Below, one piece after another: positions 32,833-44,740 of a stretch of DNA of 64,000 bases. Numbering within the stretch: position 1 is the stretch's first letter; each line of letters starts with the position of its first letter. The stretch is from Okapia johnstoni (lineage: Eukaryota; Chordata; Mammalia; Artiodactyla; Giraffidae): positions 1,057,501 through 1,121,500 of the forward strand of contig CM044312.1 of the NCBI GenBank assembly GCA_024291935.2. Reading direction: 5' to 3'. The notes below the pieces were generated by a model. It had not been told where the DNA came from and ran no database searches. It saw only the letters and a list, made by a program, of their open reading frames with translations. The translations under genes were made by a program, and so were the position numbers.

Positions 32833-33190
32833 AAGGTGGAGAAGACTCTTGAGAGTCCCTTGGACTGCAAGGAGATCCAACCAGTCCATCCTAAAGGAAA
32901 TCAGTCCTGAATATTCATTGGAAGGACTGATGCTGAAGCTGAAACTCCAATACTTTGGCCACCTGACATGAAGAAGTGACTCATTTGAAAAGCCCCTGAT
33001 GCTGGGAAAGATTGAAGGTGGGAGGAGAAGGGGACCACAGAGGATGAGGTGGTTGGATAGCATCACTGACTCGATGGACATGAGTTTGGGTGGACTCCAG
33101 GAGATAGTGAGGGACAGGGAAGCCTGGCATGCTGCAGTCCATGGGGTCGCAGAGTCGGACATGACTGAGCGACAGAACTGAACTGAATTG
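32833..33190 (+). repeat. BovB / ART2A RTE 3' fragment
   Basis: Contains AGAAGACTCTTGAGAGTCCC, TATTCATTGGAAGGACTGAT, GGTGGTTGGATAGCATCACT and GGGGTCGCAGAGTCGGACAT, ending AACTGAACTGAATTGA. It is the best-preserved copy of this element in the window. Confidence 0.92.
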
Positions 33191-34470
33191 AGCCCTCCTT
33201 CTCTATTGGCGCCAGGGACCCAGGCTATGAGTCTCCCAACCACTAGGAGGGCGCTCTTCCCTGAAAATACCCGGCAATTAGTGTGCGCCATGTGTATACC
33301 CTGCTGGGGTTGGGCCGTGCAGTGGGAGGTTCAGTTCCTGGTCTTCAAGATCCACCAGGAAACACGGGTGCCTGGGGGGCCACAGAGCAGCGTGTGACGC
33401 TGCCTTGGACCCCAGTCCTCCCCAGGGGCCCGTGAGGGGCATGGGGGGTGAGCCCCCCCCTTCATGGGCTCAGCGGCTCTCAGCGCACACCTGGGAAGAC
33501 AGGCTCCGAACTCGTCCCGACGCTCGCCAGCGCCTGCATGGCTCCCGGCACAGGGCGTGCTGGGGTGGGTGTCGCCAGCGCCCCCACGTCTCCAGGGCAC
33601 AGAGGGTGCTGGGGCGGGTGTCGCCAGCGCCTGCACGGCTCCTGGGCACAGGGCGTGCTGGGGCGGGTGTCTCACCGCTCACCTTCACAACCTCAAGGCT
33701 GAACCGTCACTGTTCCCTGAGCTGACGGTGACTTTCACAAGCTGTTAGATGCGATCTGGCCAAGAGGAAACCGACAGCCCACCTATCGCATGCCATAAAC
33801 TAGGCCATCCACAGCGTGCCCGGCGCTTCTTCAGATGGCGCCCCGGGGTCTGTGTCGGGGCAGGGGTGGGCTCATTGGAGTTCCCGGATGATGCGCGGGG
33901 TGGGGGGTGGGGAGGGGGCGGGGGGTGGACACCCACGCACCAGCTGGCAGGTCCAGCCTTGTTAAAAACGCCCACCTCCCCTGGAAGCCCCGAGCCCTCA
34001 CAGGAGGGGCTGGGGTCCCTGGGGCAGCCCACAGCCTGACTCTAAGAGTCTGCCCCTCCCCCCCCGGTGTCACTCTCCAGCGCCGCCCCCCAAAAAGCTA
34101 ACCACATTCGGGCACCCCAACCTGCCCTCGGGGGTCAGTGCTTGTAGAGAATTCTGCATCCTCCCAAGACACCCAGGTCACAGGGGTCAGCACCCCCTCT
34201 CCACCCACACCAAGTCCATTCGCCACCTCAGCCTGGCACCGCTGAGGTCCTGCAGCCAGGTCACCCAGGTCCACCCCGTGTCCACCTCGTGTCCTCGCTG
34301 CTCCATCTCCATGGCTGGGAGCAGCGTCTCCTCTGCAGGGTTGTGGGTGAAAATGCTCCCCGCAAACCCCTGCCCAATCCTGGCCCACCATTGAGTGCTG
34401 CCTCTGGGCCTCCCTGGCCAGGACGTGCCACGTGAGTTGATGCTGTTGATCTGATTTATTGGGTGGTGCA
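33191..34470. other. GC-rich intergenic DNA
   Basis: Apart from the tandem repeat at 33,524-33,672 and a G-rich patch near 33,890-33,925, no feature can be supported. Confidence 0.6.
33524..33672. repeat. 48-49 bp tandem repeat, three copies
   Basis: TCGCCAGCGCCTGCATGGCT-type units start at 33524, 33572 and 33621, each ending GTGCTGGGGCGGGTG. GC-rich, with no coding meaning. Confidence 0.9.
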
Positions 34471-34800
34471 TGCGAAGAAGGCATGTTCAGGAAGCTTTGC
34501 TTTTTTCTTACAAAATTGACGCCCATGCTTTTAAAAAGCCGTTTGCTCACCTCTGCTCCTAGTCGTCTCCCTGCTCTCTCACTCCTGCTTTCAAATTCCA
34601 ACAAGAAAGCCCCACCGTCAGCCCGCAGCAATATTATGTGTCGTCTGCGTTGTGTTTATTAATCAAGTAGAGCGCTAGTAAAAAATACCTTCATAATTAG
34701 CGGAACAGGCATTAATTCAAAGATGTTTATTGGAATAGAAAATTAGAATTTGATTACACCTTTGTTCCTAAACAATGGCCGGTTTTCGTTTTGTTGGGGG
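34470..34800. promoter_or_regulatory. AT-rich candidate conserved non-coding element
   Basis: Sharply AT-richer than its GC-rich flanks and free of recognisable repeats. It contains TTTATTAATCAAG, CATAATTAGCGG, GGCATTAATTC and the SOX-like AACAATGG (34771-34778). This homeodomain/SOX word mix is typical of developmental enhancers. It directly borders a CpG-rich block. Confidence 0.4.
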
Positions 34801-34849
34801 TATTTGTTTAGAGAAGGGTCTTCGCCGTCTAGGTCGCTCCGTTTCTTAG

Positions 34850-35230
34850 AGAACCGTACGGCGCGTGTCATCTGTCTGCGTGGATGCCGCGGTCGGCCCC
34901 GGACGGCGCTCTCAGGAGCCGGGATGTGCGCTTCGGCCGGGCCATGACCGCCGGTCCCCCGGGCCGAGCCCGGCGCGCTGCAGACTCGGTGCGGTGGGCG
35001 TGGGGACGCGTGGGGACCCCCGCAGGCACGGCCCCTCTTTCCGGAACCCGGGCTTCCAGAGTCCGTCCGCACAGGTCGGGGCGCCGCGCGCTGGCGAGTT
35101 TGCTTGCGCCTCGGAGAGAAGCCGAGTCCCAGGGAGGCCGACGGCGAGGGGAGGCCGGCTCTCAGGATGAAAGGAGGCCAGAGGCGCCTCCACGCCGCCC
35201 TGGGCTCGCCCTCCTCCGCTCACCCTGGCC
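34850..35230. promoter_or_regulatory. CpG island-like block
   Basis: Dense CpG with little decay (GGCGCGTGTC, GCGCGCTGCAG, GGCGCCGCGCGCTGGCG). In a mostly CpG-depleted region this suggests germline hypomethylation, as at promoters. No TATA box, CCAAT box or clear first exon can be named. Its high CpG density stops around 35,230. Confidence 0.5.
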
Positions 35231-37745
35231 GAGGGGCAGCCCGTGTCCAGCCCCTCTGACCGTCTCTCTCCCCCTGCTTGTCTGTCCTCCACCTGTCTGT
35301 CTGTCTGCTCTCTCCTCCCTCCTGGGGTGTCTGCTTTGAAAGAGCAGCTTACACACACGTCTTAGGGTTCGGACTGGCTCAATGTCTAACGCGAACCCAA
35401 GACCTTGAACATTTCCTCCTGTCTCTACTTTATTTCCTGACACAATCATAGTTACAATGTAGTGATAATTTATCAAGTCATTGAAAGTAGCTTCTCCCGT
35501 CCACAGACGCTGTTTCCTCAGGCCTCAAGTCCGTCAGACCAACTTTGTAATATGCCTGGTGGCAGGATGTTTGGGGCTCTTTCTCCTCACTCCTGTAAAC
35601 TATCCCAGGAGAGGAAGCACCCTCGCAAGGCCACAGCCTCGGTGTCCTCACGCCCGGCCTCCGCCCTGAGCCCTGAGCCTCGGTTTCTCCCCGAGTTTAG
35701 AAGGAGAGGGACGTGGTCCCCGCCCCCAGCATGGATGGGGACCCAGCCCCGGGCAGGCCACCCCTCCCTCACCTCGGCCACACGAGCTGAGGATCAGCCC
35801 CAGCTGCTTCCTCCAGGGCCACTGGGCCCTCCTTGCCACTCAGCCACCTGGAGAAGCCCCGCTTCTGCTTAACTGCGGCCAGACTGCTTCCTTCTGGAAC
35901 TCCGAGGGCCTCACACACTCTCTTCTTTTCCGTTTCATGGAAATCAGAAAAATCAATCCCCGAGCAGTCAGGCTGGTCAGTCCCTGCAGAGGAGGAACAG
36001 GCCGCTCCTGAGCAGGGTCCCCGGGGGCCTTTCCAGGGGCTCCCCAGGCCCCCCCCACCTCCTGCAGGCAGACGGTGCCCCCACTATGCCCACTGTGTGC
36101 CAGAGCCCGAACGGGGGCCACGGGCAGGAGGGTGGGTGGCGGGCGTGGGGTGCCCTCCCTTCTCACCATGTCAGCAGCCTTGTTTATTCGCATTTGATAA
36201 TTGTGTTTCGTGAGTTCAAATGTGTATTTATTATCAGAACACATTCTCACTAAGAAACAGTGAAAATTTTTCAAAATACTGAGAAACAAGGCTGTTTTGG
36301 TCAACTCCAAAATCCTAAAGTCAGGATTTACAGAGAATTCCCACAGTCTCATAGCAAATAGGACCCAGTGGAAGGCCGAGGATCCTGGCCCCTCCAGGCT
36401 TGGGGGGCTCAGCATCTGAAAGGCCCAGGACTGAAGGCTGGCTATGCAGGGGTGAGGACACCCCAACAAGGGCTGCCGGAGGGGCTGCGAGACCCCTGTT
36501 AAGAGGCTGACCTCACAGAAGGCCTTCTGCTGGGGACAGGGGGGCACGGAGAGACAGTGTTGGCAGGTGGGAGGGCGCAGGCATGCGGTCAGTAGAGGGG
36601 ATGCACATGTGCATTTATGTGTGTGCTCGTGTGTGCTTGAATGTGTCCACATGCACAAGTGTGTGTGCGTGTCTGCTTGTGTTTTTGTGTGTGCATGCAT
36701 GTGCTCGTGTGAATTGTGGTTGCTTGTGTGTGCACACGTGTACACTGGTGTGTGCGTGTGTGTACATGCACACGTGTGCTCAAGTGTGTGCACATGTGTG
36801 TGCCCGTGTCAGCGTGAGGAGGTGGAGAGGCCCTGGGGCAGCAATGTGGGGGTGGGGGAGGCGCCAAGGAAAGTTGGGTCGCAGATTTGAGAGGTGAGTC
36901 ACAGAGGAGGCAGGATTGGCCCCTGTGGACCCCAGCCGGGGCTGACTGCTCAGGGCTGGCAAGGCTGCCGTGGTCAGTCAAACTGCTTAGCACCCGGGAG
37001 GATCACTGAGGCCCGGACGGCTCGTCGGCACCAGAGCAGCGGCTGGCCCTACGGCCATGTGTGCTGCCCTGGCCCACAGGCCAGGCTGGTTTTCAGCTCC
37101 CATTTGCCCCCTCAGCCGAGGGCCCTTGTGCAGTGCACAACATACCCGACTGCACTTGGGTGGTGGAAAGCCCGGGTACCTGGCCTGCCGCACACAAGGC
37201 TGAGTAGCAGCTGGACAGGCACAGGAAGGCAGCCAAGAGCTGGTGGCACCAAGTCCCACCAGCTGCCCAGGCTCAGGACACAGGGTCCCATCTAGCCGTG
37301 AGGGCCATGGGGAAGCCGAGGGCAGAGTCCAGGGCCCAGCTCACTGAGAGAAGCTGGGCATCTGGGTTTGTAACAAGCGTTGCAGGAGCGTCAGGGTCCA
37401 TATCCAGAGAAACACCCAATCTCAGGCTTGGCAGGAACACAGGGCAGAGAGCGAGAGAGACAGGGCACACACCTGGGCTGCACTCTGCTCCCCGTCATCC
37501 CCTCCATGTGTTCATCTTTGCAAACCGCTCCCGGTTCTGCTGTGCAACAAAAGACAGAAATAACACTTAATGCCCGTCACCCGGAGAGGTTCTGTCCAGA
37601 GACTACCTGGTCTGCCAGCCCCACGCCGAGTCCGCTGATCCTCCTAAAGTGGCTTCTTTGCCCAGAGTCGACCCTGCATCCCGGTCCTGTCCCCAAACCA
37701 GAAAGGGCTGAGTTGAGGGTAAATGTCAGACAGATGCAGGTCTTT
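35231..37745. other. Intergenic DNA with an AT-rich block and a TG repeat
   Basis: Holds an AT-rich block at about 36,180-36,360 with TTTATTCGCATTTGATAATT, possibly conserved, and the TG-rich repeat at 36,595-36,815. A 317-codon minus-strand open frame at 35,840-36,793 runs into that TG repeat and is not credible as a gene. Confidence 0.6.
36595..36815. repeat. TG-rich imperfect repeat
   Basis: Repeated GTGTGTGCTTGTGT, GTGCATGCATGTG and GTACATGCACACGTGTG words over 220 bp. A decayed TG microsatellite. Confidence 0.85.
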
Positions 37746-37747
37746 TT

Positions 37748-37985
37748 AAATTCAGTTCATTTCAGTTGCTCAGTCGTGTCCGACCCTTTGTGACCCCAGG
37801 GACTGCAGCACGCCGAGCTTCCCTGTCCATCACCAGCTCCCGAAGTTTACTCAAACTCATGTTCATCGAGTTGGTGATGCCATCCAACCATCTCATCCCG
37901 TCATCTCCTTCTCCTCCCGCCTTCAATCTTTCCCAGCATCACGGTCTTTTCCATTGAGTCAGGTTTTCGCATCAGGTAGCCAAAG
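37748..37985 (-). repeat. BovB / ART2A RTE 3' fragment (antisense)
   Basis: Reads TTCAGTTGCTCAGTCGTGTC, AGTTGGTGATGCCATCCAAC and ATCTTTCCCAGCATCACGGT, the exact reverse of the sense copies elsewhere in the window. Confidence 0.9.
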
Positions 37986-40900
37986 TAAGGTTTCCAGGCT
38001 ACCGTAAGCATAGGGAAGCCATTATCACAGGCTCTGAAAGATTCAGAAACCAACCAAAGGGAAATCAAGTTTGGCGGTAAGAGAAGCTTTGCCTGCCTAG
38101 CAAAGTGTTCAGCCAAAGCCAGAAACGATTATGTCCTTCTGCACAGCTTACTAAACGTTGATTTCAGCAACAGCATATTTGCAGCAGGAGACAGAAGTAG
38201 CTTCAAATTCAGTTTTACCAAAAATATGAAATCAAAAGTGTATTCTTTGATCTGAAGTGAAGGCCGAGTCCACAAGCCTTTAGCTTGTTGGGAGACACTC
38301 GTCTTCCGCCAGCCACCCCCAGCCTCCCGGTCTGCACACCCGTCCCGCCCAGGGAGATGTGGGTCACAGCTCAGCCGCCACGGGGGAGGAGCCAGCGGAC
38401 ACCCGGGGCCACACGGCCCGTCCCACTGGAGGCCGTGGCACCTGCCAGCACGGGGCCAGCGCTGCTGATACTGCGGACGGTCAGAGAGGGGCGGAAGCTT
38501 CATGGAGGTGTTACACTTTGGGGGGTCAAAAAATACGCATACGAGTGTCACTGGTAGCATGAGGCAGAAACCCTGAGACGTGTTATGTCAGGTTCACAAT
38601 CTCCATAAAATTGTTCGGTGTACGAGCATAAAATGAAACCAAATCATGCTTAAGAATCTTCAGTGATTTGCCTACATTTAGAAAGTCAAGAACAATTCTA
38701 ACTTGAGAATACTTTTCCGCTTTTGAGAATGAATGAAAAGCTGAATGTTAACTTTGCAATTTCACAAATAGGAAAAAGTCCACATGGGCATCCACTTATA
38801 GCCAGAAAAATGTCACCTTTGGTTCAAATGTGGGAAATTGAGTGTGTATGAGGACAAGAAAAGTGTGTGTGAGACCCAACATGTCCTGCGTCCCACCGAC
38901 CTGGGTCAGAGGCATTCTCTCATCACAGACGAGACGTGGGACACGGGGCCAGCCACTGGCATGCTAAGAAGTACGAGCTTTGTACACAAACTCCTTAAAC
39001 TTTAATGCTGACAGTTTGGTTTCTAATAATAAAATTGTGACTGTCCAATTACTGGTCCGAAGCGCCTCCTGGGTGGAGACATCTGGCTTCTGTCCCAGGG
39101 CGCACTGGCTTTTATTTTAGCGTTTGGTTAGAAGCCATTGGCCATGAGGCAGTTTCCATGCACCTGTGGTCAGAGCCTTGTTGGACCGACCAGCTCCACC
39201 CTGCCCTCCTCCCTTCGTCCCTCCCAGCCCCAGGATGACCCGGGTCCCAGCAGGTCCTGGGCACACTCGGCCGGGCGCCGAGACACACACAGAACACGTG
39301 TGTGGCTACAACGCGCCATGTGCAGCCTGCAGCAGGGCCCTGGGCCTGGAGATGGCCGAGGAGGGTGTGGGGATGACGGGGATGGGAGGGAGGGCCTGTG
39401 TGTGTGACGACGCTCGGGTCTGTGGTCTGCAGCCCCTACCCTGAGGATTGCTCTATCCTCACCGGGAGGGAGAGGGGCCCTGCAGGTGGTCCCGGAGTCT
39501 GGGGTCCAGACAGAGAAGTGAGAGGGCTCCCCAGGTGAGCCGGGAGGGCTGGGAGGGACAGTGAGCAGAGGAAGGTAGAGTAGCCAAGCTCCAGGCCGCG
39601 GGACAAGCCCCACCTCCCAGACCTGCACGCGAGCTTCTTCCCCCAGCACCTCTGCACTCGTCAGCCATCACTGCGTAACAAGCATCCCAGGCTCCCTGGC
39701 TTCAGATGACTGCCACCTGAGTATTTCTCACGATTCTGGTGCTGACCAGGCTCAACTACAGGTACCACTGGGGTCTCTCGTGGGGCCATGGTCAGGTGAC
39801 TGCTGTGCTGGGACACTCATGATGCCTCTGCCACCTGCCAGGGCCCCACGGGGGGACAGACCAGGCCTCCGTGTGTCTCTGTCTCTCACACACACACGCG
39901 CTTCTGGTTTTCTCCCTGGAATTCCCAGTGGCCCTTGTGCACTAGGGCCCCGTGGGCAGCAACCTGAGGCATTGGTGGCACAGACAGTGAAGGGCACTGG
40001 CCGCCCTCCTAGGCCTCCGCCCCCCGCCTGGCCTGGGGACGCGTGTGGATGCTTCTGGTGAACCTCCAAGCAGGAGTTGGTCAGCTCTGGAACCATCAGT
40101 CCAGAGCAATCTCTCTTTTTATCTGAAAGGGAGGGTGTCCTCTTGGCTTGGGAACAAGTTGCCTTTCGTAAGTGGTTTAGAATTGTTGGCTAACCTTAAA
40201 CCCTGCTCGGCAGCCATTTTTGGACTCGGTAGTTCTCCACGCGGGCCGTGCGGTAAGTATCCGCTTTATTAGAAGGAAACGCCTGTCTTGCTTGTGCAGA
40301 GGCTCCATGAAACTTCGCCCGTGTGTCGCCGGCTCTCTGGGACATGCGGGAAGGGCCTCTGTACGTCGGGGCTGGGCCCTGAGACAGCAGCAGGAGGTCC
40401 AGCTGGTCCCCGACCCCAGGCCCCTCAAGGGCGTGGACAGCGAACAGCCCGGGGCCCTGGGAACTGCCCCCAGCTCACATCCTCCTCAGCTGAGCCAGGG
40501 CAGCTGCAGGCCCTGGAGATACGGAGGCTGTGTGGGGTGAGGCCTGGCTCTCGGGAGGGTGACGGCCGGGGGCCTCAGGGAAGGATGATGGGGCGGAAAC
40601 AGGAACCGTGGACGCCAGGCGCAGGTGGCGGGCAGGCTGCTGTGCGGCGGGCCCTGCATGACCGGCCCCCAGGGCAGGTCACGAATGGGGACCCCCAGAG
40701 AGGGGGGCCTGCCCGACGGAACACGGCCAGCTGGGGCAGGTGTGCAGGCCGCCTGGCTCAGGACGCACGGTCCTGCCCCTGGGTGGTCAGATACTGAGCA
40801 CTTCTAGAGGAGTAAGGGCGGGGACGGGGGATTAAAGCCATGTGAAAGGCCCCAGCCCAGAAGTGGGGACGGGTGAGACCCCCAACTGGCCAGAAGTCAG

Positions 40901-41540
40901 TGTCGGCCTCAGGGGCGAAGGGGGCAGGAGGGAGCTTCGGGAGGCCGACAGCCCGGGACAGGGCCACCCAGACGGCGGTGCGAGTCGTGCGCTGCACATT
41001 CCCCATCACGGCCGTTTCAACGTGCCCCTGAGCTGGGCGGCTGGGCGGCCCTGTGTGTGACCAGGCCGCAGGGCCTCGGGACGGCAGGGAGCGTGGCAGG
41101 GAGGCGCGGCTGTGAGGGGGCCTGGGGGGAGCCAGGGCTCCAGGGGCCTCGTCTTTGGATGAAGACACTGGACTCTGCTTCTGTTGAGGCCACGAGAGTC
41201 CCCACCACGTGGACACTTATGTAGATGTGACTGCAAATGTTGGGGGCGATCAGATCTACCCCACGGCAGGGAGAGTGAAGCGCAGCAGACAGAACCCTGG
41301 AGGGGCCAACCTCAAACAGAAACGCAGCTCAGGGGAGTGCCTGGTGTCACCCTTGGGGTGGCCTGGAGCTGGGGCCACAGGGCAGACGGCGCTACCCAAG
41401 GGCAGGCCCCGGCATCCAGGGCAGCCACAGCCTCTGAGCAGCGGGGAGGAATCCCAACGAGGGGCCTTCGACCTCCGCCCCAACGCCCGCCAGCCCCTGC
41501 AGAAGCAGGCACAGGGCTCCGAGCAAGCTCCAAGGAGGAG
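37986..41540. other. Intergenic DNA, no gene seen
   Basis: AT-richer stretches lie at 38,120-38,260 and 38,560-39,060 (GAATGAATGAAAAGCTGAATG, TTAATGCTGACAGTTTGG). GC-rich sequence from 39,150 to 41,540 includes an old repeat-like stretch near 39,655-39,830. No exons with splice sites could be supported. Confidence 0.6.
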
Positions 41541-41548
41541 CAGCTGAA

Positions 41549-41905
41549 CTGGGGCAGAGCCCCCCTCCCCGAGGATGAGCCTGGGCTGGGGCGGAGCCCC
41601 CCTCCCCGAGGATGAGCCTGGGCTGGGGCGGAGCCCCCCTCCCCGAGGATGAGACTGGGCTGGGGCTCAGCCCCCCTCCCCGAGGATGAGCCTGGGCTGG
41701 GGCGCAGCCCCCCTCCCCGAGGATGAGCCTGGGCTGGGGCGGAGCCCCCCTCCCCGAGGATGAGCCTGGGCTGGGGCAGAGGCCCCCATCGCCGAGGATG
41801 AACCTGGGCTGGGGTGCAGCCCCCCTCCCAGAAGATGAGCCTGGACTTGGAGGGGGAGCCCCCCTCCCCGAGGATGAGCACCTAAACTGGGGCGGAGCCT
41901 TCCCT
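41549..41905. repeat. 37-bp minisatellite, about nine to ten copies
   Basis: Units CTGGGGCGGAGCCCCCCTCC plus CCGAGGATGAGCCTGGG recur with a 37-bp step (41549, 41586, 41623 and on). Later copies carry small insertions. Because 37 is not a multiple of three the array opens all frames on both strands, which explains the repetitive open frames here. Confidence 0.95.
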
Positions 41906-42410
41906 CGAGGGCAGTTTGCAGTCTGAGGTCGGCTCTGAGCTGCTATGGAAACAAACGCAGAGGAACATGCCCTTCGGAGTCTCGTCTGGACCAGCAGGTC
42001 CTCCACCAAGAGGAAGCAGCAGGGGTCACGCTGCACGACCTCCGGGGTGGGGGTCTTCAGTACCCAGGGGACTTCCACCCGCTCCTCTGCCTCATGTGGT
42101 CACCCATAGACCTGGCTGCCGCGTGCAGGCCACGGGAGCCTGTGTGTGCGTGAGCTGCCAATCGCCCTGCTGGGCCCCGGCCCACAGGCATCACTGCCAG
42201 CCAGACGTGTGGAGAAGGCATCTCAGATGTGAACGGACACCGTCCTACTGGTGAAGCGCCAGACACCACGAGAGAGGCGAGGCTTCCCCGCAGTGCCCGG
42301 GGTAAACCGCTCACCCACAGACACTGCCCAGGGTAAACCGCTCACCCACAGACACTGCAGGAGCAATAACTCACTATTATTGTGGTTTTCTAAATTGAAT
42401 AGTTGATTTA

Positions 42411-42612
42411 GGGCTTCCCTGGTGACTGAGGGATAAAGAATCTGCCTGCAATGCAGGAGATGCCGGTTCAATCCCTGGGTCAGGACGATCCCTGGAGAAG
42501 GAAATGGCAACCCACTCCAGTATTCCTGCCTGGAGAATCCCATGGACAGAGGGGCCGGGCATGTACAGTCCGTGGGGTCACAAAGAGTCAGACACGACTG
42601 AGCAACTGAGCG
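42411..42612 (+). repeat. Bov-tA SINE (sense)
   Basis: GGGCTTCCCTGGTGACTGAG head, CTGCCTGCAATGCAGGAGAT, CCCACTCCAGTATTCCTGCC, and end TCAGACACGACTGAGCAACTG. Near full length. Confidence 0.95.
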
Positions 42613-43905
42613 GTGAGCACGCCCGGGCACACCCACACACACACCACGATGCCTGTGTACACACACATCACACTCACCCGAGGACACAGGGCCCAGAGGG
42701 GCAGCCTGACTTCCTGAGTTAAAATACAGGCAGCATCTGGGCAGAGAGGGAGACGGTTTCTAGAAACACATTGGAACCCGTACACGGGGACTACACGTGA
42801 CGACTTCCCACTTGTTCTGGGCCCCCTTTCCCAGCGCAGAGGCGCCCCCAGGGAGGGGCTGGCCTGTCGTCGCGGCCGCAGAGAAGAGTCAGCTGCCGAC
42901 CCCATAGTGAGAGCAGCCACGCAGGAAAGCCAGTGGGGGAGACCCGGCCCTGCAGCTTCCCCGTCCGAGATCCCCCGACGGCCCCGGGGCCGGCCGCGCT
43001 CGGGAGAGGCCAGGCCGTCCACCAGACGCGAGGAGGCCGCCCTAGCCCGCACACACGGGGCCCGCCACGTGGCAGGCCCTGCGCTTCTCCCAGGCCACGC
43101 CTGGGAGGGGGCTCAGACGGGCGGGTGCACACTTGCCGCGGAGCCGGCCGCCCTTCGGTGCCCTGATGCCGGAAGGGCCTGGGTGCCAAGGAGGACAGAG
43201 ACCTGGTGGCTCGCCGGCCACTCCAGCACGTCTGCACAGCCGCTCTCACAGCCGGCCCCACGCACGCGTGCTGGCACGGCAAAAGCAGTTTTACCCAGCT
43301 CATTCCCAGGCCTTGCAGACAGAGCTGGAGACGAGGCTGCACAGACCCACCTGGGCAGGCCGCAGCGCCTGGTCCGGCTCCGGGCACTGGGCCCGGGGCC
43401 CTCCCTTCGGGGAGGCTCACTCCTGCTCTTGTCCTCATGGGGCCCGGTCTGCTCTTGTGCAGAATCAAACTTCCAAGGGCCTGAGGCTTCTCCTGTCCCA
43501 GGACACGGTAAGTCTGACCGGCAACCTGACCACACCTGCTCCTCTGCTGAAAAGAAAACTAGGAACCCCAGCACCACGAACTGCGCCTCCGTTTCAGGCG
43601 CGCCAAGGCTGCGTCCTCTCTCTGCCTGGCACGGACTCCATCCTGCTGAGCCTCACCGCTGCCAGGCGCCCCCGTGGACTCTGGGGGTCCCTTCCAGCTG
43701 AGTCCAGGACCCCTGGGACAGTACTCATGCTCCGGGCAGGTTGTTTGCATTCCTGCTGCAGTTCTGTTAGGATGTTGGTCAGGGCAGGGCTAGGGGCCAA
43801 GCCAGGGTGGGCATGGCTGCAAGGGTGGCCTGTGTGTTCCCTGGGTCTCGGTCCCCCGCAGGGGAACCAGAGGGGATGGGGCTCAGAGGTGGCTGCTCTG
43901 TCCCC
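42613..43905. other. GC-rich intergenic DNA
   Basis: No feature can be supported. A 321-codon open frame from 43,133 continues into the next tandem repeat and has no recognisable domain. Confidence 0.6.
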
Positions 43906-43907
43906 AT

Positions 43908-44058
43908 CTCAGTGGTCAGTCCCCATCTCACAGGTCTGTCCCCATCTCACTGGTCTGTCCCCACCTCACTCCTCTGTCCCCATCTCACAGGTCTGTCCGC
44001 ATCTCACAGGTCTGTCCCCATCTCACTGGTCTGCCCCCATCTCACAGGTCTGTCTCAG
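43908..44058. repeat. 19-bp minisatellite, about eight copies
   Basis: GGTCTGTCCCCATCTCACA-type units recur with a strict 19-bp step (for example 43921, 43940, 43959). Confidence 0.93.
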
Positions 44059-44565
44059 GGTTATACAGGCGCTGACCGCTCACAGGTCAAAGTTGTGAGT
44101 TGATACCTGATGAGGGCTCCCCGCTTCCTCTCCAGCTGCCCCCACCCCCTGCTGGACACCCCTGGATTTCTGCAAGAGTGTAACGAGAGCTTTGGTGGTG
44201 GGATTAACGGTGAGCGGGGACCGGATGCTCGCGTGTTCCAAGCTGCAAAGGTGCTTTCCAAGCAGGCGCCTGGAAGCCGGGTCTCTGGAGAGGCAGGAGC
44301 CCCGTGGCTCGCTCAGGCTGGATTGAGGGGTGCAGACGGCCCGCATGTGGTGGGGGTTCTCCCAGGCGGAGGACTCCCTCCCCAGCCTAGCCCCCACCCG
44401 CCAGGAGCCTCCAGCCAGCACTCATTAGCCCTCCCATCTCTCACCCAGCTTCTGGGTGTGATCAAGAATTAGGTTTAGCAAATTAGGTGAGGAGAGGGCA
44501 TTTGGAAATGACACCTTAGTGATTGATGCTGCTAATAAGCCTTCAGCCAGGAGTTCCTGCCCCCG

Positions 44566-44740
44566 CCCAGTGCCCCCGCCCCTGCGGGCTCACCCCCCTG
44601 GGCTCCCTCCCCGGCGCCAGGCGGAGGGGGCACCCATCCCGGCCTGTGTCCTGCTCCCACCCAGTGCCCCCGCCCCTGCGGGGCTCACCTCGGGCTCCCT
44701 CCCCGGCGCCAGGCGGAGGGGCACCCATCCCGGCCTGTGT
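44566..44740. repeat. 94-bp tandem duplication
   Basis: CCCAGTGCCCCCGCCCCTGC through ATCCCGGCCTGTGT occurs at 44566 and again at 44660 with few changes, a young duplication in GC-rich DNA. Confidence 0.92.

Noticed and set aside
32999..33181. Reverse-transcriptase-like peptide ([17 protein letters not shown])
   Set aside because: Tail of a dead BovB/ART2A repeat, present several times in the window; not a gene.
35840..36793. 317-codon open frame on the minus strand
   Set aside because: Its start lies in a TG repeat (His/Thr/Cys-rich) and the rest shows no family resemblance.
38444..38465. REST/RE1-like word CCAGCACGGGGCCAGCGC
   Set aside because: The two halves are one base too close for the canonical RE1; left out as chance in GC-rich DNA.
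43133..44098. 321-codon open frame on the + strand
   Set aside because: Runs through the 19-bp minisatellite at its end; no domain.
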